Below, in pieces: positions 1 to 9,734 of a DNA stretch of 64,000 bases. Each line of letters starts with the position of its first letter. Position 1 is the first letter of the stretch. The notes beneath the pieces were generated by a model. It was given only the letters and a program-made list of their open reading frames with translations. It had not been told where the DNA came from and ran no database searches. Where the stretch lies: the NCBI GenBank assembly GCA_029244935.1, contig JAQWQF010000001.1, forward strand, positions 1 to 64,000. The letters run 5' to 3'. This DNA comes from Methylophilaceae bacterium (lineage in GTDB: Bacteria; Pseudomonadota; Gammaproteobacteria; Burkholderiales; Methylophilaceae). The position numbers were made by a program, and so were the translations under genes.

Positions 1-750
1 ATGTTAGAAGCGGGCGTTCATTTCGGACACCAGACCCGTTATTGGAATCCAAAAATGGCTCCATATATTTTTGGCGATAGAAATAAAATTCATATTGTAA
101 ACCTTGAAAAAACCCTACCGATGTTCGAAGAAGCTATGAAATTTGCAAAGACGCTTGCCGCTAATAAAGGTCGGATTTTGTTTGTAGGTACAAAAAGACA
201 AGCAAGAGATATCCTTAAAGAAGAGGCTTTAAGAGCAGGGTGTTCTTACGTAAACCATAGATGGTTGGGCGGTATGTTGACTAACTTTAAAACAATTAAG
301 CAGTCAATTAAAAGGTTAGTTGAGCTAGAAACTATTTTTGAAGATGGAAGTTTAGATAAAATAACTAAAAAAGAAGGATTAAACCTAAAGAAAGAATATG
401 ACAAGCTTGAGCGTTCAATTGGTGGAATTAAGAGTATGACAGCATTACCTGATGCAATTTTTGTAATTGATGTAGGTTATGAAAGTGGTGCAGTTGTTGA
501 AGCTACGAAGCTAGGAATACCTATCATTGGAGTAGTTGATACAAATAATTCTACGGAAAATATTGCTTATGTTATTCCAGGAAACGATGACTCAAGTCGC
601 GCAATTCGTCTCTATGCAAGAGGTATGGCGGACATTATTCTTGAAGGAAAAAATACTGCAATTAAAGAAGTTACAAAAATGGTTGCGAAAAATGAAGTAG
701 ATGACGAGTTAATAAGTGAAGAAGTAGAGTCAACCAATGAGGTAACTTAA
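1..750 (+). CDS. rpsB: 30S ribosomal protein S2 (5'-partial)
   Basis: Ribosomal protein uS2 of the small subunit, which helps tether S1 and sits on the platform side of the 30S. The translation opens with [19 protein letters not shown], the conserved motif that normally lies about eight residues inside the protein (bacterial S2 usually begins M-x-x-V-S-M-R-D-M-L). The ATG at base 1 is therefore probably an internal Met and the true start lies just outside the window. The rest is full length, including the [11 protein letters not shown] motif, and ends in an acidic tail. It is followed by tsf after 35 nt, the usual rpsB-tsf pair. Confidence 0.97.
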   Translation: MLEAGVHFGHQTRYWNPKMAPYIFGDRNKIHIVNLEKTLPMFEEAMKFAKTLAANKGRILFVGTKRQARDILKEEALRAGCSYVNHRWLGGMLTNFKTIKQSIKRLVELETIFEDGSLDKITKKEGLNLKKEYDKLERSIGGIKSMTALPDAIFVIDVGYESGAVVEATKLGIPIIGVVDTNNSTENIAYVIPGNDDSSRAIRLYARGMADIILEGKNTAIKEVTKMVAKNEVDDELISEEVESTNEVT

Positions 751-785
751 ATTATTTTTTTTGATTTTTTTGGAGTATTTATATA

Positions 786-1661
786 ATGGCTGAAATTACA
801 GCAAGCATGGTTATGGCTTTAAGAGCAAAGACTGATGCACCTATGATGGATTGCAAGAAAGCATTAACAGAGGCCGGTGGCGATGAAGGTCGAGCTGAAG
901 AATTATTAAGAGTTAGGTTCGGTAATAAAGCATCAAAAGCATCAAGTCGAATTGCTGCAGAAGGTGCAGTTGAGGCCTCAATTAGTAGCGATGGTAAAAC
1001 TGGTGTTCTTTTAGAAGTTAATTCCGAAACTGACTTTTGTGCAAAAAATGATGAATTCAAAGATTTTGTGAAAAAACTTTCTTTAGCTATTTTAGAGAAT
1101 AAGCCTACGAATATCGATGCATTAAGTGATGTAAAAATTAATGGGGTTGCTGCTGAAGAGTTAAGGACACAGTTGATTGGAAAGATCGGGGAGAATATTA
1201 CTCCAAGAAGATTTAAGCTACTTTCAGCTAAAGGAGAACTTCACTCATATATTCATGGTGTAAAAATAGGAGTAATTTTAGATCTTGAAGGTGGTAATAA
1301 TGAGTTAGGAAGAGATATTGCAATGCATATTGCTGCCTTAAAACCTAAAGCCATCGATAAATCTGGTGTTGAAAATGAGCTTATAGAAACTGAAAGAAGA
1401 GTAGCTATCGAAAAAGCTAAAGAAGCTGGAAAGCCGGAAGAAATGTTTACTAAGATTGCTGATGGAACTGTAAATAAATTTCTTAAAGAAATTACTTTAC
1501 TCAATCAATCATTTGTTAAAGATGACAAAGTTACCATTGAAGAGCTTTTAAAGAAGAATGATGCAACACTTCATTCTTTTTTGATGTTTAGTGTTGGAGA
1601 AGGAATAGAAAAAATAGAAACTGATTTTGCTGCCGAAGTAGCTGCAGCTACTCAAGGTTAA
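786..1661 (+). CDS. tsf: Elongation factor Ts
   Basis: Guanine-nucleotide exchange factor that regenerates EF-Tu-GTP in the cytoplasm. The 291-residue length matches the family. The N-terminal UBA-like domain (about 1-55) is followed by the EF-Tu-contacting motif with TDAPMMDCKKAL, and NSETDFCAKND lies at the start of the core. A GGAG about 11 nt upstream of the ATG supports this start. It shares an operon with rpsB and ends in a strong intrinsic terminator directly after the stop, so rpsB-tsf can end transcription before pyrH. The minus-strand ORFs inside it are shadows. Confidence 0.98.
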   Translation: MAEITASMVMALRAKTDAPMMDCKKALTEAGGDEGRAEELLRVRFGNKASKASSRIAAEGAVEASISSDGKTGVLLEVNSETDFCAKNDEFKDFVKKLSLAILENKPTNIDALSDVKINGVAAEELRTQLIGKIGENITPRRFKLLSAKGELHSYIHGVKIGVILDLEGGNNELGRDIAMHIAALKPKAIDKSGVENELIETERRVAIEKAKEAGKPEEMFTKIADGTVNKFLKEITLLNQSFVKDDKVTIEELLKKNDATLHSFLMFSVGEGIEKIETDFAAEVAAATQG

Positions 1662-1690
1662 AAAGGATTGTTAAAACAATCCTTTTTTTT
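1661..1690 (+). terminator. Rho-independent terminator after tsf
   Basis: The stem GGATTGT / ACAATCC has a TAAA loop, is extended by A-U pairs, and runs straight into a T8 tract, beginning at the tsf stop codon. It separates rpsB-tsf from the pyrH-onward gene run. Confidence 0.9.
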
Positions 1691-1718
1691 GATTGTAAAT
1701 TAGATAGTTTAAAAATTT

Positions 1719-2435
1719 ATGGCTAAATCAATATACAAAAGAATTTTACTTAAGCTTTCAGGTGAAGCTTTGATGGGTGATGACGCTTTTGGCGTTAATC
1801 CGGAAACAATTAATAAAATTGTTGCTGAAATAAAGACAGTAAAATCTTTAGGTGTTGAAATTGCTATCGTAATTGGCGGCGGAAATATATTTAGGGGCGT
1901 GGCTCTTGGAGCAGCAGGTATGGATAGAGCTACGGCTGATTATATGGGTATGCTCGCAACCGTAATGAATGCATTGGCCCTTCAGGATGCAATGAAGCAT
2001 GCAGGTCTTATTAGTCGTGTTCAATCTGCAATTAATATTGATCAAATTGTTGAGCCCTATATACGAGGTAAAGCTATAAGGTATTTAGAGGATGAAAAGA
2101 CTGTTATATTTGCTGCAGGTACAGGCAATCCTTTTTTTACTACGGATACAGCAGCAGCTCTCAGAGCAATGGAAATTAATGCCGAAATTATGATTAAAGC
2201 AACAAAAGTTGATGGGATATACTCGGATGATCCAACAAAAAATAAAGATGCCGTTATGTATAAGAGTGTTACTTTTAACGAAGCAATCCAAAAGAATTTA
2301 AAAATAATGGACGCAACTGCATTCACGTTATGTCGTGATCAAAAGCTCCCAGTAGCAGTGTTTAATATTTTTAAACAAGACGCACTTCAGAATATTTTAT
2401 TGGGTAATGACGAAGGTACCCAAGTAGTTATCTAA
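1719..2435 (+). CDS. pyrH: UMP kinase
   Basis: Bacterial hexameric UMP kinase of the amino-acid-kinase fold, making UDP from UMP for pyrimidine nucleotide synthesis. At 238 residues it is the usual size. It shows the N-terminal [12 protein letters not shown] phosphate-binding motif, the [10 protein letters not shown] glycine-rich loop, [20 protein letters not shown], and the [12 protein letters not shown] nucleotide-binding segment. The start ATG lies 28 nt past the tsf terminator, with no clear Shine-Dalgarno. frr follows after 18 nt, the common pyrH-frr pairing. Confidence 0.98.
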   Translation: MAKSIYKRILLKLSGEALMGDDAFGVNPETINKIVAEIKTVKSLGVEIAIVIGGGNIFRGVALGAAGMDRATADYMGMLATVMNALALQDAMKHAGLISRVQSAINIDQIVEPYIRGKAIRYLEDEKTVIFAAGTGNPFFTTDTAAALRAMEINAEIMIKATKVDGIYSDDPTKNKDAVMYKSVTFNEAIQKNLKIMDATAFTLCRDQKLPVAVFNIFKQDALQNILLGNDEGTQVVI

Positions 2436-2453
2436 TCAAACGGAGGTTATTTT

Positions 2454-3008
2454 ATGGAAGAGATTAAAGCAAACGTTAAGACGAAAATGCAAAAAAGTTT
2501 AGATTCACTAAAGTCTAACCTTTCTAAAATTAGAACTGGAAGAGCGCATACAGGAATTTTGGACCATATTAATGTAGATTATTATGGTGCACTCACTTCA
2601 TTGAGTCAGGTTGCAAGTGTTACATTAGCTGATTCAACTACAATTAATATCCAACCTTACGAGAAGACAATGATCCCTATTATTGAGAAAGTTATTCGTG
2701 AGAGTGACCTTGGCCTAAATCCAGCAACTTCTGGTGAAGTTATCAGAATACCAATGCCTCCATTAACAGAAGAAAGAAGAAGAGAATTAATTAAGGTGGT
2801 TAAGTCAGAGGCAGAAAATTCGAAAGTTTCCATGAGAAACATTAGACGAGAAGCAAATGACGCACTAAAAAAATTAATTAAGGATAAGGAGATTAGTGAA
2901 GATGATGAGCGAAGGGCTCAAGATGAAGTTCAAAAAACTACAGATCAATTTATCAATGAAATTGATAAATTAACGGAGCTGAAAGAGAAAGACCTTTTGG
3001 CTATATAG
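2454..3008 (+). CDS. frr: Ribosome recycling factor
   Basis: Splits post-termination ribosomes together with EF-G. The 184-residue protein has the expected three-helix coiled-coil domain, interrupted by the small beta domain around residues 30-105. It also carries the family signatures [13 protein letters not shown] near the N-terminus and [15 protein letters not shown] near residue 100. A strong Shine-Dalgarno (CGGAGG) precedes the ATG by about 8 nt. uppS begins two bases after the stop. Confidence 0.98.
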   Translation: MEEIKANVKTKMQKSLDSLKSNLSKIRTGRAHTGILDHINVDYYGALTSLSQVASVTLADSTTINIQPYEKTMIPIIEKVIRESDLGLNPATSGEVIRIPMPPLTEERRRELIKVVKSEAENSKVSMRNIRREANDALKKLIKDKEISEDDERRAQDEVQKTTDQFINEIDKLTELKEKDLLAI

Positions 3009-3010
3009 AT

Positions 3011-3754
3011 TTGAAGTTTTTTAATTTTTTATTTTCTCGAAAAATTTTTCTTAAATCGAAAAATTTACCTAAACACGTAGCAATTATTATGGATGGGAAT
3101 GGTCGTTGGGCAAAAAAAAGATTGTTGCCAAGAGAAGCAGGTCATGTCAAAGGCGTTAATGTAGTTAAAGACGTTATTAATCTTACAAAAAAATACAATA
3201 TTGACTCTCTCACTTTATTTGCTTTTAGCACAGAGAACTGGGCACGACCAAAGAATGAAGTGCTATCGCTTCTAAATCTATTTGATAGGTCTATTGATGA
3301 TGAAAAAGATAAGATTGAATCTAATAATATAAAAATTAGGTTTATTGGTGATTTAGCATCTTTACCAACTGATCTCCAAAAAAAAATTATATATATTGAA
3401 AAGAAATGTAAGAAAAATAATGGAATGCAATTAAATATAGCTATAAGTTATGGTGGAAGATCGGAGATAGTGAGAGCGGTTAATAAATTTATTAAAAATG
3501 CAAAAGCTAAGCAGAGCATATCCGAAGAATTGTTGTCAAAAAAATTAGACACTTATGGCTTACCTGAGATAGACCTTCTGATCAGAACAGGTGGAGAGAA
3601 AAGGCTAAGTAATTTTATGTTATGGCAACTAGCGTACTCTGAACTTTTTTTTACTGATGCTCTCTGGCCTGATTTTAATGAGTCTATTTTTATCAATGCT
3701 CTATATTTTTTTCAAACAAGAAAAAGACGCTTTGGTTCATTAATGGATATTTGA
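3011..3754 (+). CDS. uppS: Undecaprenyl diphosphate synthase
   Basis: Cis-prenyltransferase that makes the C55 lipid carrier precursor used in peptidoglycan and O-antigen assembly, at the cytoplasmic membrane. The P-loop-like motif HVAIIMDGNGRWAKKR contains the catalytic Asp and sits near residue 22. FAFSTENWARP and a degenerate RTGGEKRLSNFMLWQ (usually RTSGE-x-R-x-SNF) are also present. The start is TTG, two bases after frr; no ATG upstream of the motif is available. The roughly 20-residue basic N-terminal extension is slightly longer than usual. Confidence 0.95.
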   Translation: MKFFNFLFSRKIFLKSKNLPKHVAIIMDGNGRWAKKRLLPREAGHVKGVNVVKDVINLTKKYNIDSLTLFAFSTENWARPKNEVLSLLNLFDRSIDDEKDKIESNNIKIRFIGDLASLPTDLQKKIIYIEKKCKKNNGMQLNIAISYGGRSEIVRAVNKFIKNAKAKQSISEELLSKKLDTYGLPEIDLLIRTGGEKRLSNFMLWQLAYSELFFTDALWPDFNESIFINALYFFQTRKRRFGSLMDI

Positions 3755-3756
3755 TA

Positions 3757-4551
3757 ATGCTTAAAACGAGATTTATATCTGCTTTATCAATGTTAATGAT
3801 ATTATTTTTAAGCTTTTTTGTTTTCGACACATGGTTTTTTATTGTTTTTACATCCATTGTTTCATTAACTGCTATTTACGAACTTAGCTTGCTTTTAAAG
3901 TTAAAATTCAACCAAAAAATTATCTTATGGTTAGTCTCATTAACAACCTCTATTTATTTTTATTTCTTCAATGCTGATAATGTAAATATTATTCTTTTTA
4001 CATCATTATTTTTTTGGATTTTATTCCCAGTATTTCATCTTTGTAAAAAATTCCATCTACCTAATAATCTGAAAATTATTTTACCTACTATTTTAATAGT
4101 TCCTTTATGGATCTCTGTTGTCTCTCTATTTTTAAATAATAAATTATTTCTACTATTTATTTTTGTATCTATTTTTATTGCAGATATTGGAGGATATGTA
4201 TTTGGTAAAAAATATGGGAAAAATAAACTTATACCTGATGTCAGTCCAGGGAAAACTATTGAGGGCGTTTTAGGTGCTTTTTTTCTCAATTCGATATTTG
4301 CCTGCCTATTAAGTTTTTATGTTTCAGTCGATTTATTGTTTATTTTGGTTGGAACTATACTGATAACTTTTACAAGTATTTTTGGCGATCTTTATGAGTC
4401 ATTATTAAAAAGGCAGTCAGGTAAAAAAGATAGCGGCTCAATTATTCCTGGTCATGGAGGTATTTTAGATAGAATCGATGGTTTTTGCCCTACCATTCCA
4501 ATTTCTGCATTAATTTTAAATTATTCATATATTTTTGGGGTTATTTTGTGA
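3757..4551 (+). CDS. cdsA: Phosphatidate cytidylyltransferase
   Basis: Integral membrane enzyme that converts phosphatidic acid and CTP to CDP-diacylglycerol, the branch point of phospholipid synthesis. It has about seven hydrophobic segments and the C-terminal CDS signature KKDSGSIIPGHGGILDRIDG. The ORF track begins at a TTG at 3751 overlapping the uppS stop. I prefer the ATG at 3757, giving 264 residues. The gene is coupled to dxr downstream, whose GTG start overlaps its stop codon. Confidence 0.95.
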   Translation: MLKTRFISALSMLMILFLSFFVFDTWFFIVFTSIVSLTAIYELSLLLKLKFNQKIILWLVSLTTSIYFYFFNADNVNIILFTSLFFWILFPVFHLCKKFHLPNNLKIILPTILIVPLWISVVSLFLNNKLFLLFIFVSIFIADIGGYVFGKKYGKNKLIPDVSPGKTIEGVLGAFFLNSIFACLLSFYVSVDLLFILVGTILITFTSIFGDLYESLLKRQSGKKDSGSIIPGHGGILDRIDGFCPTIPISALILNYSYIFGVIL

Positions 4552-5708
4552 GGTCTTTATCAATCCTTGGATCCACAGGCAGTATTGGTTGTAACACACT
4601 AAATGTTGTTAGGTTACATCCTGATAAATTTAATATATTTGCGCTATCTTCATATACCAATACTGATTTATTGCTTGACCAAGCTATTGAATTCCGACCT
4701 TCAGTTATAGTAACCAAGGATGAAATATCTGCAAAAAAAATTTATGAATTAATAAAAAATACATATATTCCCGAAATTTTATATGGAATTTCTGGCTATA
4801 GGGCTATTGCTAGTGCGGATGAAGCGACAGATATTGTTGCTGCTATATCTGGATCTGCTGGCTTAATACCTACGATGGATGCTATCACTCACGGGAAAAG
4901 AATTCTCTTAGCAAACAAAGAGGCCATGGTAATGGCGGGCCCATTAATGATAGATTTATGTTCAAAATTTAATGCAAAATTAATCCCTGTTGACAGTGAG
5001 CATAATGCTATCTTTCAAATTATCCACACTAATTCTGATAATAATGCTATTAACAAAATAATATTAACTGCTTCTGGTGGTCCATTTCGAGATTTCTCAA
5101 AAGATCAGTTGTTAAATGTTACAGTTGAAGAGGCTCTTAATCATCCGAATTGGGTAATGGGAAAGAAGATTACGATTGACTCAGCAACTATGATGAACAA
5201 GGGTTTAGAGGTAATAGAGGCAGCGTATCTATTCGATATACCAATTGCTAAAATTGATGTATTAATTCATCCACAAAGCATTATCCACTCATTTGTTGAG
5301 TTTCATGATGGAAGTTTAATAAGTCAGCTTGGTTACCCAGACATGAGAATTCCGATTTCATATGCGCTTGGATTTCCTGATCGAATTAAATCTGGTATTG
5401 AAGGTATCAGGCTTGAAGAGGCAAAGGATTTAACTTTTGAGCGACCTGATAATAATTTGTTTCCATGCCTAGATCTGGCTTACCAAGCATTTTCTCTTGG
5501 TATGGCATCAACTATAATTCTTAATGCAGTAAATGAAGTTGCTGTTGAAGCCTTCCTTAAAAAAATTATTCCTTTTACAGAAATACCAAACCTTATTGAT
5601 TCGGCTTTGCAGTCATGGGCGCCGAGGAACCCATCTAGTATAGAGGATATCCTGGATATTGATTCTGAAATAAGAACTAAAGCTATGAGTTTAATATCTA
5701 AGAGCTAA
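4548..5708 (+). CDS. dxr: 1-deoxy-D-xylulose 5-phosphate reductoisomerase
   Basis: Second step of the MEP isoprenoid pathway: NADPH-dependent rearrangement and reduction of DXP to MEP. The NADPH motif ILGSTGSIG comes right after the start. PVDSEHNAIFQ, GGPFRDF and the metal/substrate region with HPNWVMGKKITIDSATMMNKGLE follow. The track ORF starts 21 codons earlier inside cdsA; homology places the start at the GTG in GTGAGG (4548), which shares bases with the cdsA TGA and gives 386 residues. In many proteobacteria rseP follows dxr; here it does not. Confidence 0.96.
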   Translation: MRSLSILGSTGSIGCNTLNVVRLHPDKFNIFALSSYTNTDLLLDQAIEFRPSVIVTKDEISAKKIYELIKNTYIPEILYGISGYRAIASADEATDIVAAISGSAGLIPTMDAITHGKRILLANKEAMVMAGPLMIDLCSKFNAKLIPVDSEHNAIFQIIHTNSDNNAINKIILTASGGPFRDFSKDQLLNVTVEEALNHPNWVMGKKITIDSATMMNKGLEVIEAAYLFDIPIAKIDVLIHPQSIIHSFVEFHDGSLISQLGYPDMRIPISYALGFPDRIKSGIEGIRLEEAKDLTFERPDNNLFPCLDLAYQAFSLGMASTIILNAVNEVAVEAFLKKIIPFTEIPNLIDSALQSWAPRNPSSIEDILDIDSEIRTKAMSLISKS

Positions 5709-5791
5709 ACATAATTTATTTGAGCTATTTAAAATATACTATTCATATAAAAATATATATTTTTTTTATTCCAAAACATTGTTATTTCTCA

Positions 5792-5842
5792 ATCACTTAG
5801 AGTGATATTTTATTGCACGGATACTCAATTTCAGTATATAAT
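5792..5842 (+). promoter_or_regulatory. Putative bamA promoter with upstream dyad
   Basis: The 160-nt dxr-bamA gap contains TTGCAC (5813-5818), an 18-nt spacer and a perfect TATAAT (5837-5842), about 26 nt before the bamA ATG. Just upstream of the -35 is a short inverted repeat ATCACT-TAG-AGTGAT (5792-5806) that could be an operator. No remnant of rseP is seen in the gap. The assignment rests on hexamer matches only. Confidence 0.55.
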
Positions 5843-5868
5843 CACATTTTTAATTTACCAACACATTA

Positions 5869-8205
5869 ATGATTAAATTTTTATTGTCTTTTTTATTGAT
5901 TTTTACATTTAATTCTTATTCCCAAGAAGAAATTAGAGTCTCTGACATAAGGGTTGAAGGTCTTCAAAGGATAGACCCTGGGCTTGTTTTTAATAATATT
6001 CCGTTTGAGATTGACGATAAAATCAGCAACATTAATTTCTCTAAGACAATAGACTTGCTTTTTAAAACAGGTCAATTTAAAGACATATCTGTTGAGAGAG
6101 AAGATTCTGTAATTATAATCTCAGTCAGTGAGAGACCTATAATCTACGAAATTAATTTTTTTGGCTCCGAGACATTCCAGCCTGATCGTTTATTGGAGGG
6201 GCTTGCTTTCATGAATGTTGCGACTGGTTTGGTTTTTGATAATGCTGACCTTGTAAAAGCTGAACAAGAAATTGCAAAACAGTATTTGGGACATAGTAAG
6301 TACACTGCAAAGGTAGTATCTGAAGTAATACCCCTAGAAAGAAATAGAGTTAATATCAATTTTTATATTGAGGAGGGTCGAATTTCAAGAATTAAATCTA
6401 TTGATATTACTGGTAATCGGACATACCTAAAAGATGATTTATTAGACCTATTAACTTTAAAAGAGACTAACTGGTTGTCTTGGTATGACAAGGACGATAG
6501 ATATTCCAGACAAGAGCTATCTGGAAACCTTGAGACAATAAGATCGTTCTATATGGATAGAGGATTTCTTGATTTTAAGATTAATTCAACTACTGTAAGT
6601 ATTTCCAAGAATAAAAAAAATATATACATTGCAATTAATATTGAAGAGGGCGATAAATACACAATTGGAACTGTTAAGGTGTCAGGAAAAATACCTGAAG
6701 AGGTTCAAAACAAGGATAAGGAAGAGGCTAATCTAAAAGACCTTAGAAAAGAGATTTTTATTGAGGAAGGGACAGTATTTAATAGAAAACTTGTAAATCA
6801 ATCTTCGCAAAAACTGACTTCAATGTTAGGTAATTATGGTTATGCATTTGCTAATGTTAACGCTGTTCCGGATATTGATAAAATAAACAACATAGTAAAC
6901 TTTAATTTTATGTTGGAACCTGGTAAGAGAATTTACGTAAGAAGAATTAATATAAGTGGAAATGATAAGACTAAAGATAAGGTTATTCGGAGAGAGATGA
7001 GGCAATTGGAATCTTCATGGTTTTCTCAGGCTGATATTGATAGATCAAGAGCCAGGTTAAGTCGAACTCAGTTCTTTGATGGAATAAATATTGAGACTCC
7101 AGGCGTCTCCGGTGTGTCAGATCAAGTTGACGTCAATATTCAGGTTAAGGAAAGAAATACTGGTAGCTTAAGTCTTGGGGCCGGCCTAAGTTCAGATGAA
7201 GGTGTTGTAGGGACAATAACTTTATCTCAAGCTAATTTTTTAGGTACTGGTAATCAAGTTTCAACATCGGTTAGTACTGGCGATATCAATAATATTTACA
7301 GCTTAAGTTATGTAGATCCTTACTGGACAGAAGATGGCATTGCTCGAGGATTTACTCTTTATAAAAAGAGCGTGAATACTAAGGGTCAGCTAAACGGGGC
7401 CGCTGCATACAGTACTGATTCATATGGTGCTGGAATGAATTTCACGTTTCCAGTAAGTGAATATGAAAATATTCTAGCAGGATCAACATTAGATATTACA
7501 ACTCTTGAATTAACTGGCAACGCTCCTTCAGCCTATAAAAACTATTGTACTAGTACAGGAAGCTCAACGGGGACTACTTCCTGTGATACTAGTTCTTGGC
7601 TCTTCTTTACAACATATACTACCGACACGCTTGATGATGCAACATTTCCTACATCAGGGCACAAATATGATGTTCTTGCTGATATAACTGCTCCGGTATT
7701 AGATGTTAAGTATTACAACCTTGGATTTTCTGCTCAGAAATTTTACCCTTGGGCAAGTAAATTTACTACAAGACTTCAAGGTGAAGTTGGTTATACTGAC
7801 TCATACGGGGGAGACGTACTTCCGTTTTATAAAAAATACCGTGTGGGTGGACAAAAATCAGTTCGTGGTTATAAGGAAGGTTCTATTGGTAAAAAGGTAT
7901 ATGATAGTGATTACAAGGATTATATAAGTAATGGAGGTAAGACGGTTATTAAAGGGTCAGTAGAAACATTTTTCCCTCTTCCGGGAATGAAAAAAAGTGA
8001 AAGTCTTAGGATGAGTGCATTTATTGATGGTGGTGGGGTATTTGATGACTCTTTATCATTTTCTCAGATGAGATATTCAATGGGTATAGGTGGTTTGTGG
8101 TTATCACCATTTGGACCATTGAATATATCATTAGCTATGCCACTAAATGATGGTCAATTTGATAAAACTGAGACCTTCCAGTTTGGAATGGGAACTAATT
8201 TCTAA
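5869..8205 (+). CDS. bamA: Outer membrane protein assembly factor BamA
   Basis: Central Omp85 component of the BAM complex, which folds beta-barrel proteins into the outer membrane. It has a signal peptide (MIKFLLSFLLIFTFNSYS, cleavage near residue 18), then about five POTRA repeats across residues 20-420, then a C-terminal 16-strand barrel ending in phenylalanine (FGMGTNF). The barrel carries the diagnostic loop-6 motif VRGY in GGQKSVRGYKEGSIG. At 778 residues it is normal length. skp and the lipid A genes follow, the conserved envelope-assembly order. Confidence 0.97.
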   Translation: MIKFLLSFLLIFTFNSYSQEEIRVSDIRVEGLQRIDPGLVFNNIPFEIDDKISNINFSKTIDLLFKTGQFKDISVEREDSVIIISVSERPIIYEINFFGSETFQPDRLLEGLAFMNVATGLVFDNADLVKAEQEIAKQYLGHSKYTAKVVSEVIPLERNRVNINFYIEEGRISRIKSIDITGNRTYLKDDLLDLLTLKETNWLSWYDKDDRYSRQELSGNLETIRSFYMDRGFLDFKINSTTVSISKNKKNIYIAINIEEGDKYTIGTVKVSGKIPEEVQNKDKEEANLKDLRKEIFIEEGTVFNRKLVNQSSQKLTSMLGNYGYAFANVNAVPDIDKINNIVNFNFMLEPGKRIYVRRINISGNDKTKDKVIRREMRQLESSWFSQADIDRSRARLSRTQFFDGINIETPGVSGVSDQVDVNIQVKERNTGSLSLGAGLSSDEGVVGTITLSQANFLGTGNQVSTSVSTGDINNIYSLSYVDPYWTEDGIARGFTLYKKSVNTKGQLNGAAAYSTDSYGAGMNFTFPVSEYENILAGSTLDITTLELTGNAPSAYKNYCTSTGSSTGTTSCDTSSWLFFTTYTTDTLDDATFPTSGHKYDVLADITAPVLDVKYYNLGFSAQKFYPWASKFTTRLQGEVGYTDSYGGDVLPFYKKYRVGGQKSVRGYKEGSIGKKVYDSDYKDYISNGGKTVIKGSVETFFPLPGMKKSESLRMSAFIDGGGVFDDSLSFSQMRYSMGIGGLWLSPFGPLNISLAMPLNDGQFDKTETFQFGMGTNF

Positions 8206-8230
8206 TTATTATAATGAACAGGAGAAAGCC

Positions 8231-8725
8231 ATGAAAAAAATATTTTTTACAATTTTCTTAATAATGACTATTAATACTACCTATGCAGAAATAAAAATAG
8301 GTTTTGTTAGAATTAATGAAATTTTGAAACAAGCACCTCAAACGGCAATTAGTAACAAAAAACTTGAAAAAGAATTTAAATCAAAAACAGATAAATTAAA
8401 AAAATCAATAGTTACACTTCAAACTAAAGCGAAGAGCTTAGAAAAAAATGGTTTAACTATGGATGATGCCACTAGAGAATCAAAAAAAAGAGAATTACAA
8501 TTGGCTCAAATTGATATTCAGAGAAGTGAAAGGGAACTTAAGGAAGATATTAATTTAAGAAGGCGTGAAGAATTAAATACTTTGCAAGGGAAAGTTAATC
8601 TTGCTATTGATAAGTTTGCACAAAAAGAAAAGTATGACCTAATTCTCTATCAAGGTGTAGCCTATACTAGCGATGCTGTCGATATAACCGAAGAAGTTGT
8701 TAAGGTACTGGGTTCAGTTAAATAA
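8231..8725 (+). CDS. skp: Periplasmic chaperone Skp/OmpH
   Basis: Trimeric jellyfish-shaped chaperone that carries unfolded outer membrane proteins to BAM. The ATG at 8231 has a strong AGGAG site 8 nt upstream and begins a clear signal peptide (MKKIFFTIFLIMTINTTYA). The longer track ORF overlaps bamA and is not needed. The mature part (about 145 residues) opens with the family's KIGFVRINEILKQAP segment, followed by a lysine-rich coiled coil. It sits between bamA and lpxD as in most Gram-negatives. Confidence 0.93.
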   Translation: MKKIFFTIFLIMTINTTYAEIKIGFVRINEILKQAPQTAISNKKLEKEFKSKTDKLKKSIVTLQTKAKSLEKNGLTMDDATRESKKRELQLAQIDIQRSERELKEDINLRRREELNTLQGKVNLAIDKFAQKEKYDLILYQGVAYTSDAVDITEEVVKVLGSVK

Positions 8726-8735
8726 AAGATAAAGA

Positions 8736-9734
8736 ATGCCTAATGCCTCCTCTAAAGAGCTTGCTGAGCTACTAAATGGTACCTCTACTGATCCTCATTT
8801 AGTAGTCAATAACATTTCTTCGTTGACCTCTGCTAATTCTAGTTCAGTTTCTTTTTACTCAGACAAAAAACTTAAAAATCAACTTAAGACATGCCAAGCT
8901 GGCTTAATGATACTCCGTAAAGAAGATTCTAATGATTGGAAAGGCCCCTCAATATTTGTCAAAGACCCATATCTTGCGTTTGCCATAATAGCTAATTTTT
9001 TTAAAAAAAGAACAGATTTTATTGCATATCAGGATAGTACTGCGTTAATTGGCAATAATTCAATAATTGATAAAGATGTCTATCTTGGCCCATATATCAA
9101 TATCAAAGAGAATGCTAATCTAGGAAAGTTAGTAACTATTGAAGGAAATGTTTCTATTGGTAGTAATGTTTCTATTGGAAGTGAAACTATTATTCACTCA
9201 CAGGTTACAATTGGTGATAACGTTCAAATAGGCTCAAATTGTGAGATATTTCCAGGGGCTGCCATTGGAGTCGATGGGTTTGGTTATTCTCAAGACGAAA
9301 AAAATAGCTGGATTAAGATCCCACAAATTGGTTCGGTGGTGATTTATGACAATGTCGATATTGGCTCAAACACAACGATTGATCGAGGCGCATTAGATAA
9401 TACAATTATTAAATCTGGCGTTAAAATTGATAATCAAGTACAGATTGGCCATAATTGTATTATAAATGAGAACACAATTATAGCCGGTTGTGTAGGGATA
9501 GCAGGAAGTGCAGTGATCGGGAAAAACTGTAAAATTGGTGGCGCAGCTATGATATTAGGGCATTTATCAATTGCTGAAAATACAACTATTTCTCCTGGAA
9601 CAATGATTACAAAATCAATAATTCAGGAAGGAATGAAATATACTTCAATCACCCCTTTTCTTGAGCACAGAGAATGGTTAAAATTTGCTGCAAACATAAA
9701 AAAATTGGATGGAATAGATGACAAAAAAAACTAG
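8736..9734 (+). CDS. lpxD: UDP-3-O-(3-hydroxyacyl)glucosamine N-acyltransferase
   Basis: Third step of lipid A synthesis: adds the N-linked 3-hydroxyacyl chain from acyl-ACP. It has an N-terminal uridine-binding domain (about 1-100), then a left-handed parallel beta helix of hexapeptide repeats ([20 protein letters not shown]). The catalytic histidine region [23 protein letters not shown] lies near residue 240. Length 332 is typical. Its 3' end overlaps the fabZ start by 17 nt if the upstream fabZ ATG is used. Confidence 0.96.
   Translation: MPNASSKELAELLNGTSTDPHLVVNNISSLTSANSSSVSFYSDKKLKNQLKTCQAGLMILRKEDSNDWKGPSIFVKDPYLAFAIIANFFKKRTDFIAYQDSTALIGNNSIIDKDVYLGPYINIKENANLGKLVTIEGNVSIGSNVSIGSETIIHSQVTIGDNVQIGSNCEIFPGAAIGVDGFGYSQDEKNSWIKIPQIGSVVIYDNVDIGSNTTIDRGALDNTIIKSGVKIDNQVQIGHNCIINENTIIAGCVGIAGSAVIGKNCKIGGAAMILGHLSIAENTTISPGTMITKSIIQEGMKYTSITPFLEHREWLKFAANIKKLDGIDDKKN

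Noticed and set aside
779-1060. 93-aa minus-strand ORF opposite tsf
   Set aside because: Shadow of the tsf reading frame; tsf is fully supported by motifs and a ribosome binding site.
4485-4547. 21-codon N-terminal extension of dxr in the track
   Set aside because: The extension lies in cdsA coding sequence and precedes the conserved ILGSTGSIG start; the GTG at 4548 is the better start.
8147-8230. 28-codon extension of skp in the track
   Set aside because: It overlaps the end of bamA and would put the signal peptide internal; the ATG at 8231 has a strong Shine-Dalgarno.
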